Shown here: positions 1 to 7,801 of the stretch, one piece after another | How the letters are laid out: each line of letters opens with the position of its first letter | Numbering within the stretch: the stretch's first letter is position 1 | NCBI GenBank assembly: GCA_020342025.1 | Contig: CP070840.1 | Location: 2,639,593-2,658,305 of the forward strand | DNA from: Deltaproteobacteria bacterium | Lineage (GTDB): Bacteria; Desulfobacterota; DSM-4660; Desulfatiglandales; HGW-15 | Reading direction: 5' to 3' | DNA: 18,713 bases | Position numbers and translations under genes: made by a program | The notes under the pieces: generated by a model | Told to the model about the DNA's origin: nothing | Databases searched by the model: none | What the model saw: only the letters and a program-made list of their open reading frames with translations

Positions 1-3
1 CAT
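1..3 (-). CDS. Start codon of the next transporter gene (probably livM), cut by window edge
   Basis: Only an ATG on the minus strand is inside the window, four bases after the TAG stop of livH. Such tight spacing is typical of translationally coupled genes. In LIV-type importers the permease LivH is normally followed by the second permease LivM, so this is the expected identity, but no residue beyond the start codon can be read here. This is inferred from context only. Confidence 0.4.
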
Positions 4-7
4 TCTG

Positions 8-886
8 CTATACCCGCTCTATTTCCACCAGGCCGAAAAGGCCATAGGGTTTAACCATGAGAATGATGACAAGCACGACATAGGGAACAATCTCCCGCAG
101 TGCAGTGGATATATACCCACCAGTGAAGGTCTCAAGCAGACCAATAATGATACCTCCTAAAATGGCTCCTCCAATACTATCCAGCCCGCCTAAGATGACC
201 ACCGGAAAAACTTTGAGTCCTATTCCCGTCAAGTTATGCACATTGACCCCGTTAATGATGGCCAGGATGATCCCGCTCATGGCGCAAACCAGGGCTGCAA
301 TGGCCCACGAAAGGGCAAAAACCCTCCTGACATGGACCCCCAAAGAGAGTGCCGCCGGCTGGTTATCCGCCACTGATCGCATATAGATGCCCTGGGAGGA
401 GTATTTAAAGAAGAACCCGAATATGAGGAGAAAGACGACCCCAATGATTAGGGCGGCCACGTAGACGGAGGGGATGTAAATGACACCGAATTGCATGGAA
501 AGGCCTTCAGGTAAGAATTTGGGATAACTGTGGATGTCTCCACCAAAAACAAACAACATGATGCCCTTAAACATGACGGCTAAACCGACGGTCAGCATGA
601 TCACTTGGATTAGCGCTTCTCCAATCAGGGGGCGCAGGAAAAACCGCTCAATGATAAACCCGAGGCCGAAACTTCCGATGAGCGTCAACCCAAATGCAAC
701 GATAATAGGCAGTTTAGCCCAGGCAGAGAGGACCAGGAAGAGAAAAGCGCCAATGGCCATAAGTTCCCCATGGGCAAAGTTCAGGACACTGCTAGACTTA
801 AAAATCATGACAAAGCCCAGGGCGGCAAGAGCATAGAGTAATCCGAGTGACACGCCGTTTACCAGAAGTTGAAGGAAGAATTCCAT
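8..886 (-). CDS. livH: Branched-chain amino acid-type ABC transporter permease LivH
   Basis: Integral inner-membrane permease of a LIV-type (HAAT) ABC importer; it should pair with LivM to form the channel driven by LivG/LivF ATPases. The 292-residue protein is almost entirely hydrophobic, with about eight predicted membrane segments. It opens with the family-typical NGVSLGLLYALAALGFVMIF and has the conserved cytoplasmic loop GGLDSIGGAILGG near residues 234-246, where the ATPase docks. Length matches the family (about 290). The start is supported by GAGGAGG about 10 nt upstream in the short gap after the acyl-CoA ligase gene. It is the fourth gene of a leftward operon. The solute is probably not an ordinary amino acid, because an acyl-CoA ligase sits inside the operon; that part is inference. 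Confidence 0.93.
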   Translation of the reverse strand: MEFFLQLLVNGVSLGLLYALAALGFVMIFKSSSVLNFAHGELMAIGAFLFLVLSAWAKLPIIVAFGLTLIGSFGLGFIIERFFLRPLIGEALIQVIMLTVGLAVMFKGIMLFVFGGDIHSYPKFLPEGLSMQFGVIYIPSVYVAALIIGVVFLLIFGFFFKYSSQGIYMRSVADNQPAALSLGVHVRRVFALSWAIAALVCAMSGIILAIINGVNVHNLTGIGLKVFPVVILGGLDSIGGAILGGIIIGLLETFTGGYISTALREIVPYVVLVIILMVKPYGLFGLVEIERV

Positions 887-905
887 AACCGGATCAACCT
901 CCTCA

Positions 906-2855
906 TTACACGTCTAAGATTTTGACCGTTGTTTCGATGGTTCCCACGTGTCCGTCCCTGTAACGTACCTGACCTTTAACAGGAATTTCGGTCATGTCCG
1001 AATACATGGCGTCAATTAGCTCTTTGTACTGCTGAAACACAAATTTACGCCTCACCTTTCCCGTTCTTGTGAGTTCCTCATCGTCTGCATCCAGCAATTT
1101 ATACAACAAAATAATTTTGACCAGTTGCATCGGCCTCGGTAGCTGGGTGTTCACGTCACGAACTTCCCCTTGCATGAGTTCCTCGACGGCCGATTGCTGT
1201 GAAAGATCTGAATACGTCGTGTAGGGGATTTTTCTCTCCTCCGCCCAGTTCCCCACATTTCCAAAGTCAATATTGATGAAGGCGGTGAGATAGGGTTGTC
1301 CCTCTCCCCAGATAACAGCCTCCTGAATGTAGGGACTGAATTTCAGCCTCGTCTCAATAAAATCTGGCGAAAAGGCCTCCCCCTCTTTGGTCCGCATAAT
1401 ATCGTCTTTGCGACCAATGATGAGGAGGTGCCCATCCTCATCAAGGTAACCTGCGTCCCCAGTGTGAAACCAACCGTCTATCAGTGCCTCAGCCGTGGCC
1501 TCAGGGTTTTGATAGTACCCCACAAAGTTGGATCTACTGGACACCAAGACCTCCTGATCTTCGGCAATCTTTATTTCTGTTCGGGGAAGGCAAGTCCCTA
1601 CGGTCTCCGGCTTGACCTCACCATCAGGCTGGACCTGAAAGATGCCACCAGCTTCTGTCAGGCCATAGGCCTGTTTCAGGTTGAGCCCATTGGCCCTGAA
1701 AAAGCGAATCACGTCAGGGCTAATAGGATGCCCTCCTGTGTAAGCCGCTCGAAATCCGAGGCATCCTATTCGATCCATAAGGGGTCGTGAAACAACCCGT
1801 GTCGCGAGCCAATCTAAAACGCGGAGGTGAATGGGCACCGGCTTTTTCGCGGATTGAAGATCCACCACAGCACCGCCTATTTTCTGGGACAGTTTGTAAA
1901 GGCCCCGTTTGACAAAGCCCGAGTCACTGATCTTCACCCGGATCTTGGAGGCAAGATCCTCCCAGAATCTGGAAGAGGTGACGATAACAGTAGGCCCTAT
2001 TTCCCTGAAGTCCTGAACCGCGGTTTCAAAGGTCTCGGGAAAGTTCATGGCCATGCCGCCAGAGAGGGTAATCCCCACGCCCCACATCTGGTCAACGATC
2101 CAGGCCGTCGGGGTAATGGAGATCCAGTTGTCACCGATGCCTATGGGGGCAGTCTCCAGCCACTTGCGCGCCATTTCATTGAAGTTCTCATGGCTCAACA
2201 TGACCATTTTGGGCAGTCCGGTGGTCCCGGATGTCATAAGCATCAGGGCCACATCATCCGGCTTACCCTCCCAGAGTTCTTTGTTAAAAAGATCGGGCTG
2301 ATCCTTATCCAGTTCTTCCCCTGACTCGAGCAACTCTTTAAAGCTCATCAACCAGGGGTTGTCCCCGTAAGTCCGCATCCCTGTGGGATCGATATAGATG
2401 AGACGCCTGATATGGGATAGCTGATCCTGGCACTCTAGGAGTTTGTCCACCTGTTCCTGGTCCTGGACAAAGACATAGGCCGCTTCGACGCGGTTGAGCC
2501 CGCTGGCCAGTTCTTTCGCCACAGCAGAGGTAAACAGGGGGACTGTCACCGCACCCACAGACTGGGTGCCCAGCTCTGCAAAAAGCCACTCCGGATGATT
2601 GTCCAAGATAAGTGCAACGTTTTCGCCTCTCTTGAGACCCATCGAGATCAGCCCCAAGGCCACCTGTTTTGTATATCGAAAGTATTCTCGCCAATTATAC
2701 GTCTGCCATATGCCGTAGGCCTTCTCCCGGATGGCAATATCGTCCGGCCCCAATCGCTCCGCCTGCCTCGATAGAATTTGAGGAAAGGTGTACTGATCCA
2801 GCGAGGATAGGGCCTCTCTGTCGATTCGCTCTATCTTATTTATACTTCCAACCAT
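906..2855 (-). CDS. AMP-forming acyl-CoA synthetase (FadD15-like) inside the importer operon
   Basis: Member of the ANL adenylate-forming family: activates a carboxylic acid with ATP and CoA to acyl-CoA, AMP and PPi. Visible motifs in order are the phosphate-binding loop TSGTTGLPKMVMLSHEN (around residues 208-224), YGLTEAGG (around 394), GWFHTGDAGYLDEDG (around 462), the hinge IIGRKDDIMRTKEGE, and the C-terminal RTGKVRRKF that normally holds the catalytic lysine. At 649 residues it has the length of the long-chain FadD15 group and carries a C-terminal tail (SDMTEIPVKGQ onward). Start ATG 2855 has AAGGAG 14 nt upstream, a rather long spacing. It lies between livG (33 nt away) and livH (19 nt away), so transport and activation of the same acid are probably coupled. 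The motifs do not tell long-chain, branched or aromatic acids apart. Confidence 0.9.
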   Translation of the reverse strand: MVGSINKIERIDREALSSLDQYTFPQILSRQAERLGPDDIAIREKAYGIWQTYNWREYFRYTKQVALGLISMGLKRGENVALILDNHPEWLFAELGTQSVGAVTVPLFTSAVAKELASGLNRVEAAYVFVQDQEQVDKLLECQDQLSHIRRLIYIDPTGMRTYGDNPWLMSFKELLESGEELDKDQPDLFNKELWEGKPDDVALMLMTSGTTGLPKMVMLSHENFNEMARKWLETAPIGIGDNWISITPTAWIVDQMWGVGITLSGGMAMNFPETFETAVQDFREIGPTVIVTSSRFWEDLASKIRVKISDSGFVKRGLYKLSQKIGGAVVDLQSAKKPVPIHLRVLDWLATRVVSRPLMDRIGCLGFRAAYTGGHPISPDVIRFFRANGLNLKQAYGLTEAGGIFQVQPDGEVKPETVGTCLPRTEIKIAEDQEVLVSSRSNFVGYYQNPEATAEALIDGWFHTGDAGYLDEDGHLLIIGRKDDIMRTKEGEAFSPDFIETRLKFSPYIQEAVIWGEGQPYLTAFINIDFGNVGNWAEERKIPYTTYSDLSQQSAVEELMQGEVRDVNTQLPRPMQLVKIILLYKLLDADDEELTRTGKVRRKFVFQQYKELIDAMYSDMTEIPVKGQVRYRDGHVGTIETTVKILDV

Positions 2856-2888
2856 ATTCTTTCAGAGGGCTCCTTGTTCATCATCCCC

Positions 2889-3719
2889 TTATTCGATTGT
2901 GGCCGTTTCTCCAAGATAGGCCTCGATCACTTGAGGATGGGCCTGAACAAAATCGGGAGACCCTTCCGCTATCTTCACGCCGAAGTCCAGCACCGCTACC
3001 CTTTGGGAGATACTCATGACCACGGACATGTCATGTTCCACCAGGATGATGGTCTGTCCCCAAGCCTCATGTAACTCCTTGAGGAATCGGACCATGTCCT
3101 CCTTTTCTTCCAGGGTCATTCCCGCAAAGGGCTCATCCAACACCAAAAGCTTAGGTTCTAGGGCAAGGGCCCGGCCCAGCTCGACCCGTTTGCGCAACCC
3201 GTAAGGTAATGAACCCACGAGCTGTTTTCGAATGGATTGCATTTCAAGAAAATCAATCAACTCTTCCAAAACTTTGCGGTGGCTAACCTCTTCTTTTCGG
3301 ACAGATGGGGAGAACAGGGACGCCAGTCCAACACTGTAATTGCAGTGTATGTGACGCGCCAGAAGCATGTTGGACAAAACGGTGAGACCCGGAAACAGTT
3401 CGATATTCTGGTAGGTCCTGCCTATGCCCAGTGCAGTAAGGTGATGGGTGGAGAGGTTTGTTATCTCTTCTCCATTAAAGGAGATTTGGCCTTCCTGTGG
3501 TTTGTAATAACCCGTGATGCAATTGAGCAGACTGGTTTTGCCCGCACCGTTTGGGCCGATGACGGCAACCAGCTCTCCAGAATTCACGGTAAGGTCAATC
3601 TTGTTGAGGGCCGTGATGCCCCCAAACCGCAAGGTGAGTCTCTTCACCTCCAGCTCCGCCCGTCTCTCTTCCGAGCGGGCGGAGGCAAAGATACTCGGTT
3701 CACCACGAAAAGCCTTCAT
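2889..3719 (-). CDS. livG: LIV-type ABC transporter ATP-binding protein LivG
   Basis: Cytoplasmic ATPase energising the importer. Of 276 residues, Walker A GPNGAGKT is at 55-62, the Q-loop RTYQNIELFPGLTV near 101-114, a degenerate signature LPYGLRKRVE at 171-180 (the usual LSGGQ is often altered in LivG), Walker B LLVLDEP at 191-197 and the switch histidine in LVEHD at 226-230. The LivG-type insertion between Q-loop and signature is present. About 24 residues precede the first strand (LEVKRLTLRFGG), which is long for the family, so a start further inside is possible; the chosen ATG has AGGA about 11 nt upstream. The gene starts 11 nt after livK. The partner ATPase LivF is not in the window and probably lies beyond livM. 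Confidence 0.94.
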   Translation of the reverse strand: MKAFRGEPSIFASARSEERRAELEVKRLTLRFGGITALNKIDLTVNSGELVAVIGPNGAGKTSLLNCITGYYKPQEGQISFNGEEITNLSTHHLTALGIGRTYQNIELFPGLTVLSNMLLARHIHCNYSVGLASLFSPSVRKEEVSHRKVLEELIDFLEMQSIRKQLVGSLPYGLRKRVELGRALALEPKLLVLDEPFAGMTLEEKEDMVRFLKELHEAWGQTIILVEHDMSVVMSISQRVAVLDFGVKIAEGSPDFVQAHPQVIEAYLGETATIE

Positions 3720-3730
3720 TCGGCATTATC

Positions 3731-4939
3731 CTACCTTATGATCGTGACCTTCTCTTTTCCGGGCGCCCAAAAGCCTGTAAGAGGGGTGTATGATGCATCT
3801 TCGTGAACTTTCACAATCCTTGCCGACCAAGAACCACCGTGGTCTGTTTTGGTATAGGTCACATTGGGGAAGAGTCCTCCAAAATCCTCATTTTGAAAGG
3901 TCTGCAAGGCCTGGTCGATCGTCTCACTGTTGATTTCCCCAGATTTCTCATGCGCCCTCTGGAATGCCCTCTCCATAAGGCTGGCAATAACAACCCCTTC
4001 CCAATAGGAGGCATCAAACTGGGTGACCGTCTTGTAACGGTCCCACAATTGCTGCATGAGCCTCATGCCGGGAGTTCCGTCAACGGGCAGACCCCCTGGG
4101 AACTGCATATGCATCCTGTCACGAATCAGACCTTTTCCCCTCTTAAAGAAATCCGGGTCCGTGGACGTCCAAGTCCCGAAAAAGGGTACCTTGTAGTTGA
4201 TCCGATCAGCAGCCTGGAGGGCCATTAAGATAGCGGATGGGAGACACTGCATGACAATGTACTGAGCCCCTGCATTCTTCAGCCTGAGCAACTCGGTGTT
4301 AAGGTCAAGGGCCTTTGGAGGAAACTGTTCAATGGTCACGATGTTCACATTGAATTTACCTGCGTATTCCTTGCACGCCTCGTGAATGGATTTTCCATAG
4401 GCATTGTTGTAAGTGAGGAGGCCGACCTTGGGTGGCGCACTCCCCTTATGAAGGGTCTTGATGTATTCCAACAGGGCATAGCTGTCCATGACGTAGCTAC
4501 CGTAGGGCAGGTATGCATAATCAACCGGAGGTTTGAGTATGCCCTGGTAGGTGGAATAATTGATGTTGGGCGTCTTATACTGCTGGATGATGGGTTTTGC
4601 CATGATGCCTGATCCCGCGTCCCAAGTGGCCGTGATGTCCATTTTGTCTTCTGTAACGAACTTCTTTATATATTTCACGGCTTCTGGGACCTTATACCCA
4701 TGATCCACAACGGTTAAATCGATCTTATTCCCATAAACCCCCCCTTTAACCTCGTTGACGTAGCGGAAGTAATCTTGATGTCCCTTGGCATGGAATTGAC
4801 CCCAGGTGGAGGCAGGTCCCGTCAGGTTAATGACCGCTCCCACCTTGATATCCTTGGCTGAGACCCCTGGTGCCATAGTAAGGCTGATAAATCCCACCGT
4901 TATCACTACAATAGCCAAAAATTTAAATAATTTGCGCAT
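3731..4939 (-). CDS. livK: LIV-type ABC transporter periplasmic substrate-binding protein
   Basis: Secreted solute receptor of the importer. Residues 1-28 form a Sec signal peptide: basic MRKLFKF, a hydrophobic core, then an APGVSA cleavage motif before KDIKVGAVINLTGPAS, the usual first strand of the Peripla_BP_6 fold. No lipobox cysteine is present, so it should be a free periplasmic protein. The 402 residues fit the family. A very strong AAGGAGGAGGG lies just before the ATG, as expected for the most abundant subunit. It is first in the leftward operon and divergent from fadR. The ligand cannot be read from sequence; the acyl-CoA ligase in the operon suggests an organic acid rather than leucine, isoleucine or valine. 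Confidence 0.92.
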   Translation of the reverse strand: MRKLFKFLAIVVITVGFISLTMAPGVSAKDIKVGAVINLTGPASTWGQFHAKGHQDYFRYVNEVKGGVYGNKIDLTVVDHGYKVPEAVKYIKKFVTEDKMDITATWDAGSGIMAKPIIQQYKTPNINYSTYQGILKPPVDYAYLPYGSYVMDSYALLEYIKTLHKGSAPPKVGLLTYNNAYGKSIHEACKEYAGKFNVNIVTIEQFPPKALDLNTELLRLKNAGAQYIVMQCLPSAILMALQAADRINYKVPFFGTWTSTDPDFFKRGKGLIRDRMHMQFPGGLPVDGTPGMRLMQQLWDRYKTVTQFDASYWEGVVIASLMERAFQRAHEKSGEINSETIDQALQTFQNEDFGGLFPNVTYTKTDHGGSWSARIVKVHEDASYTPLTGFWAPGKEKVTIIR

Positions 4940-5012
4940 AGTCCCTCCTCCTTACCGTTTTGGGTTAATATCCTCTGGAAAACAGCCTCAAAGTCTATTG
5001 CGAACCGTTAGA

Positions 5013-5042
5013 AATCTAATGTAATTCGGCAGTTTATGTCAA
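5013..5042 (-). promoter_or_regulatory. Predicted sigma-70 promoter of the livK operon
   Basis: On the minus strand a perfect TTGACA (5037-5042) is followed after 18 bases by TAGATT (5013-5018, four of six consensus bases). This leaves a leader of about 65 nt before the livK start codon. It is the best match in the divergent intergenic region for leftward transcription; no experimental support. Confidence 0.5.
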
Positions 5043-5064
5043 GGAATAAAGATCAAAAAGGATC

Positions 5065-5092
5065 TTGACACCCTGTTCGGACGCGTGTTAAT
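5065..5092 (+). promoter_or_regulatory. Predicted sigma-70 promoter of fadR-etfB-etfA
   Basis: Perfect TTGACA at 5065-5070 and GTTAAT at 5087-5092 (four of six), 16 bases apart, pointing rightward. The operator at 5091-5110 overlaps the end of the -10 element and the expected start point, a layout that fits repression of this promoter. Confidence 0.5.
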
Positions 5093-5110
5093 GAATGAAT
5101 AATCATTCAT
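5091..5110. promoter_or_regulatory. FadR-type operator (20-bp dyad)
   Basis: The sequence ATGAATGAATAATCATTCAT has perfect 8-base arms (ATGAATGA / TCATTCAT) around a 4-base centre. As remembered, the Bacillus subtilis FadR (YsiA) consensus is TGAATGAMTANTCATTCA, which this site fits at every position. It lies 18 nt upstream of a gene encoding a FadR-like repressor and overlaps that gene's promoter, so autoregulation and acyl-CoA-dependent derepression of etfBA are the expected outcome. It is about 50 bp upstream of the predicted livK -35, so control of livK is possible but less certain. Confidence 0.8.
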
Positions 5111-5128
5111 AATTATTTCAAGGGCGAG

Positions 5129-5728
5129 ATGAAAAGCAGAAGTAACGAAAAATACTACAGAATTATTTATGCTGCCACCAAGATCTTCGCTAAAAAAGGT
5201 TTTTTTCAGGCAAAGGTCTCTGAAATCGCCAAGGAGGCAAAGGTGGCCGATGGGACCATCTACCTTTATTTCGAAAATAAGGATTCCATCCTGATATCCC
5301 TCTTTGAAGAACAGATGAAGCGTGTCCTGGATGACATGAGACAGGAGATTTCTAAAGAGACAGATGCGGTAAAAAAAATAGAGAAATTCGCCTTGAACCA
5401 CCTGAAACTAATCGAACAAAACAAAGATGTGGCGGAGATCATCCAGGTGGAATTGAGGCAGAGCAGTAAGTTCATGAAAGAATACAAGAATGAGAAATTT
5501 GCGGAGTATCTCAATCTCATAGGCGATATCATTCAGGAGGGACAGGAAAAGGGCATCTTTAAGAAGGACATTATACCGGGGATAGCCAAAAGGGCCTTTT
5601 TCGGCGCCCTCGATGAAATGTCCAGATTCTGGGTGTTGTCAAGCCGAAGGAAATATGATATTGAGACCGCTGCCAAACAGATCAGCGAATATTTTTTGAG
5701 TGGATTAGTGAATGATGCCAATCCATAG
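5129..5728 (+). CDS. fadR: TetR-family repressor, FadR (fatty acid degradation) type
   Basis: Cytoplasmic DNA-binding repressor, 199 residues (usual TetR length). The N-terminal helix-turn-helix spans about residues 29-48, with VSEIAKEAKVADGTIYLYF; the following ENKDSILISLFEEQM and the ligand-domain segments QVELRQSS and FGALDEMSRFWV closely resemble what I remember of Bacillus subtilis FadR, which releases DNA on binding long-chain acyl-CoA. In Bacillus fadR sits with etfB and etfA, and the same order is found here, next to a FadR-type operator. ATG 5129 is preceded by AAGGGCGAG with short spacing. The effector is inferred from family resemblance; other TetR proteins of catabolic operons sense aromatic acyl-CoAs. 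Confidence 0.85.
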   Translation: MKSRSNEKYYRIIYAATKIFAKKGFFQAKVSEIAKEAKVADGTIYLYFENKDSILISLFEEQMKRVLDDMRQEISKETDAVKKIEKFALNHLKLIEQNKDVAEIIQVELRQSSKFMKEYKNEKFAEYLNLIGDIIQEGQEKGIFKKDIIPGIAKRAFFGALDEMSRFWVLSSRRKYDIETAAKQISEYFLSGLVNDANP

Positions 5729-5763
5729 ATTGGCGCTCTAAATGCCAAGAAAAGGAGGTCGAT

Positions 5764-6558
5764 GTGAATATTATAGTCTGCCTGAAGCAGGTGCCGGATA
5801 CAGAAACACAGATTAAAATTGCTCCGGATGCCCAATCCATTGTCAAGGATGACATCAAGTGGGTGATGAATCCCTATGATGAGTTTGGGGTGGAAGAGGC
5901 CTTACGCCTCAAAGAGAAGTTTGGCGGCGAGGTGACGGTGGTTGGCCTAGGTCCCTCAAGGGTCACTGAATCCATCCGAACGGCTTTGGCCATGGGAGCC
6001 GACAAGGGTGTACTGATTAATGATCCGGCCTTGGAGGGAAGCGATTCCATAGCCGTGGCAAAGGCCCTGGCTGCAGCCATCAAAGACCTCGATTATGACC
6101 TCATATTCACGGGCCAACGGGGGGTTGATGATGACATGGGCCTCGTGGGAGCCAGTCTGGCGGAATTTCTGGACATCCCCCATGTCTCCTTAATCGTCAA
6201 GGTTGAGGTCTCTGATGATGGGAAGTCTGTCAAGGTCAACAGACCAGTGGAAGGACAAACACTGGTCATAGAATCCTCTTTACCAGCCGTGATTACGGCC
6301 CAAAAAGGGCTCAATGAACCAAGATACGCCTCTTTGCCTGGTATCATGAAGGCGAAAAAGAAACCGCTGGAGGAGAAGACGTTGGCAGACCTGGGGCTAG
6401 ATGCAGCCCAATTTGGTGAGGCCGCAAGGAAGTTGAAGGTCTTAGAATTGACACCGCCTCCACAAAGACAAGCCGGTAGGATCGTAGAAGGGGAAACCCC
6501 CGAGGAAAAGGCAAAGGAGTTGGCCAGGCTGCTCCACGAAGAAGCGAAGGTCATTTAA
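5764..6558 (+). CDS. etfB: Electron transfer flavoprotein beta subunit
   Basis: With EtfA it forms the soluble flavoprotein that takes electrons from acyl-CoA dehydrogenases and passes them to a membrane ETF:quinone oxidoreductase or another acceptor. The 264 residues show the N-terminal MNIIVCLKQVPDTE, the NPYDEFGVEEALRLKE segment (36-51), FTGQRGVDDDMGLVGASLAE (115-134) and the EtfB signature from VITAQKGLNEPRY to IMKAKKKPL (176-202). The start codon is GTG at 5764, five bases after AAAGGAGG; the overlapping ATG at 5762 is out of frame and ends at once. It begins 35 nt after fadR, so the two are probably co-transcribed. Confidence 0.95.
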   Translation: MNIIVCLKQVPDTETQIKIAPDAQSIVKDDIKWVMNPYDEFGVEEALRLKEKFGGEVTVVGLGPSRVTESIRTALAMGADKGVLINDPALEGSDSIAVAKALAAAIKDLDYDLIFTGQRGVDDDMGLVGASLAEFLDIPHVSLIVKVEVSDDGKSVKVNRPVEGQTLVIESSLPAVITAQKGLNEPRYASLPGIMKAKKKPLEEKTLADLGLDAAQFGEAARKLKVLELTPPPQRQAGRIVEGETPEEKAKELARLLHEEAKVI

Positions 6559-6687
6559 AATGAGGTTTCCGGTTCGTCCCTTCCGCCCGTTCACCCGAGA
6601 AGCGTGCTCGCGAAGAAATGGAGACCCGGCTGATAGACGAGGCCGGCAAACGGGCAAACGCTATATAACAGAAAAAGGAGATGAAAA

Positions 6688-7671
6688 ATGCCACAAGGAA
6701 TTATGACAATCGCTGAACAAAGAGACGGAGAAATCCGAAAAATATCCTATGAAATCGTCAGTGAAGGCAGGCGCCTTGCGGACTCCCTGGGTCAACAGAT
6801 AACCGCAGTTCTGCTCGGTTCCAATATCAAGGACAAGGCCGCCACATTGGGTCACTATGGTGCGGACAAGGTTGTGGTGGCCGATGATCCGCGGCTTGAA
6901 GCCTATACAACAGATGCCTATGCCTCTGTAATCGCCCAGTTGGTCAAGGAGAATGATCCTGCCATCTTACTGTTGGGTGCATCGGTACAGGGGAAAGACT
7001 TGTCAGCGCGCCTCTCAGCTCGCCTTGGGGTTGGGATGGCCCAGGACTGCACCCTTTTTAGCCTTGAGGAGGGAAACCTTGTGGCCATCAGACCCATTTA
7101 TGCGGGTAAGGCCTATGCCAAGGTGACCTATAGAGACAGCTGGCCACAGATGGCCACAGCCAGACCGAATGTCATGACCCTGAATGAACCGGACACCTCC
7201 AAATCCGCCGAAATTGTCGATGCCTCTATCACCCTGGACGATGGTGCCCTGAAAACCAAGGTCATTGATGTGATGAGAGATGCGAGCGGGAAGGTTGACC
7301 TTACTGAGGCTGACAAGATTATCTCAGGCGGGCGCGGCATGAAGGGGCCGGAAAACTACCATATCCTTGAGGAACTTGCCGATCTGATTGGAGCCACCGT
7401 GGGCGCATCACGTTCCGCAGTGGATGCAGGCTGGAGGCCACACTCTGATCAGGTGGGACAGACGGGAAAAGTGGTCTCCCCCAATCTGTACATCGCATGT
7501 GGTATATCTGGAGCCATTCAGCACCTTGCTGGTATGAGCACCTCAAAGTTTATTGTGGCTATTAACAAGGATGCAGACGCACCCATATTCCAAAAGGCGG
7601 ACTATGGTGTGGTGGATGATCTCTTCAAGGTCATTCCAACTCTTACCGAAGAGATCAAGAAAATCATTTAG
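6688..7671 (+). CDS. etfA: Electron transfer flavoprotein alpha subunit
   Basis: Alpha subunit of ETF, carrying the redox-active FAD in its C-terminal domain. Residues 212-219 (SGGRGMKG), SRSAVDAGW (241-249), GQTGKVVSP (257-265) and ACGISGAIQH (270-279) are the standard FAD-binding signature. At 327 residues it has no N-terminal ferredoxin domain, unlike the fused EtfA of some anaerobes. AAGGAG lies seven bases before the ATG. A 129-bp gap separates it from etfB, longer than usual for this pair, but no promoter or terminator stands out in it. A strong terminator follows 34 bp after the stop, closing the fadR-etfBA unit. No acyl-CoA dehydrogenase or ETF dehydrogenase gene is nearby. Confidence 0.95.
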   Translation: MPQGIMTIAEQRDGEIRKISYEIVSEGRRLADSLGQQITAVLLGSNIKDKAATLGHYGADKVVVADDPRLEAYTTDAYASVIAQLVKENDPAILLLGASVQGKDLSARLSARLGVGMAQDCTLFSLEEGNLVAIRPIYAGKAYAKVTYRDSWPQMATARPNVMTLNEPDTSKSAEIVDASITLDDGALKTKVIDVMRDASGKVDLTEADKIISGGRGMKGPENYHILEELADLIGATVGASRSAVDAGWRPHSDQVGQTGKVVSPNLYIACGISGAIQHLAGMSTSKFIVAINKDADAPIFQKADYGVVDDLFKVIPTLTEEIKKII

Positions 7672-7705
7672 TCTTTTGATTTAATGTTAGGCATTGAAAA
7701 GAGAC

Positions 7706-7738
7706 AAGGGCGGGATTGAAACCCGCCCTTATTTTTGT
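7706..7738 (+). terminator. Rho-independent terminator of fadR-etfBA
   Basis: A perfect 9-bp stem AAGGGCGGG / CCCGCCCTT (7706-7714, 7722-7730) with a 7-base loop is followed by ATTTTTGTT. It stands between convergent genes; read leftward the downstream tract is poorer in U, so it should work mainly for the rightward operon. Confidence 0.9.
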
Positions 7739-7801
7739 TGATGGTCACTGACTGGGAACAACCCTGATGGGGCGCGATCAAAGTGAAGATCAAATTACCG
7801 G

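Noticed and set aside
2338..2694. 118-codon open frame on the minus strand within the acyl-CoA ligase gene
   Set aside because: It lies wholly inside a well-supported gene in another frame, and its translation shows no family features.
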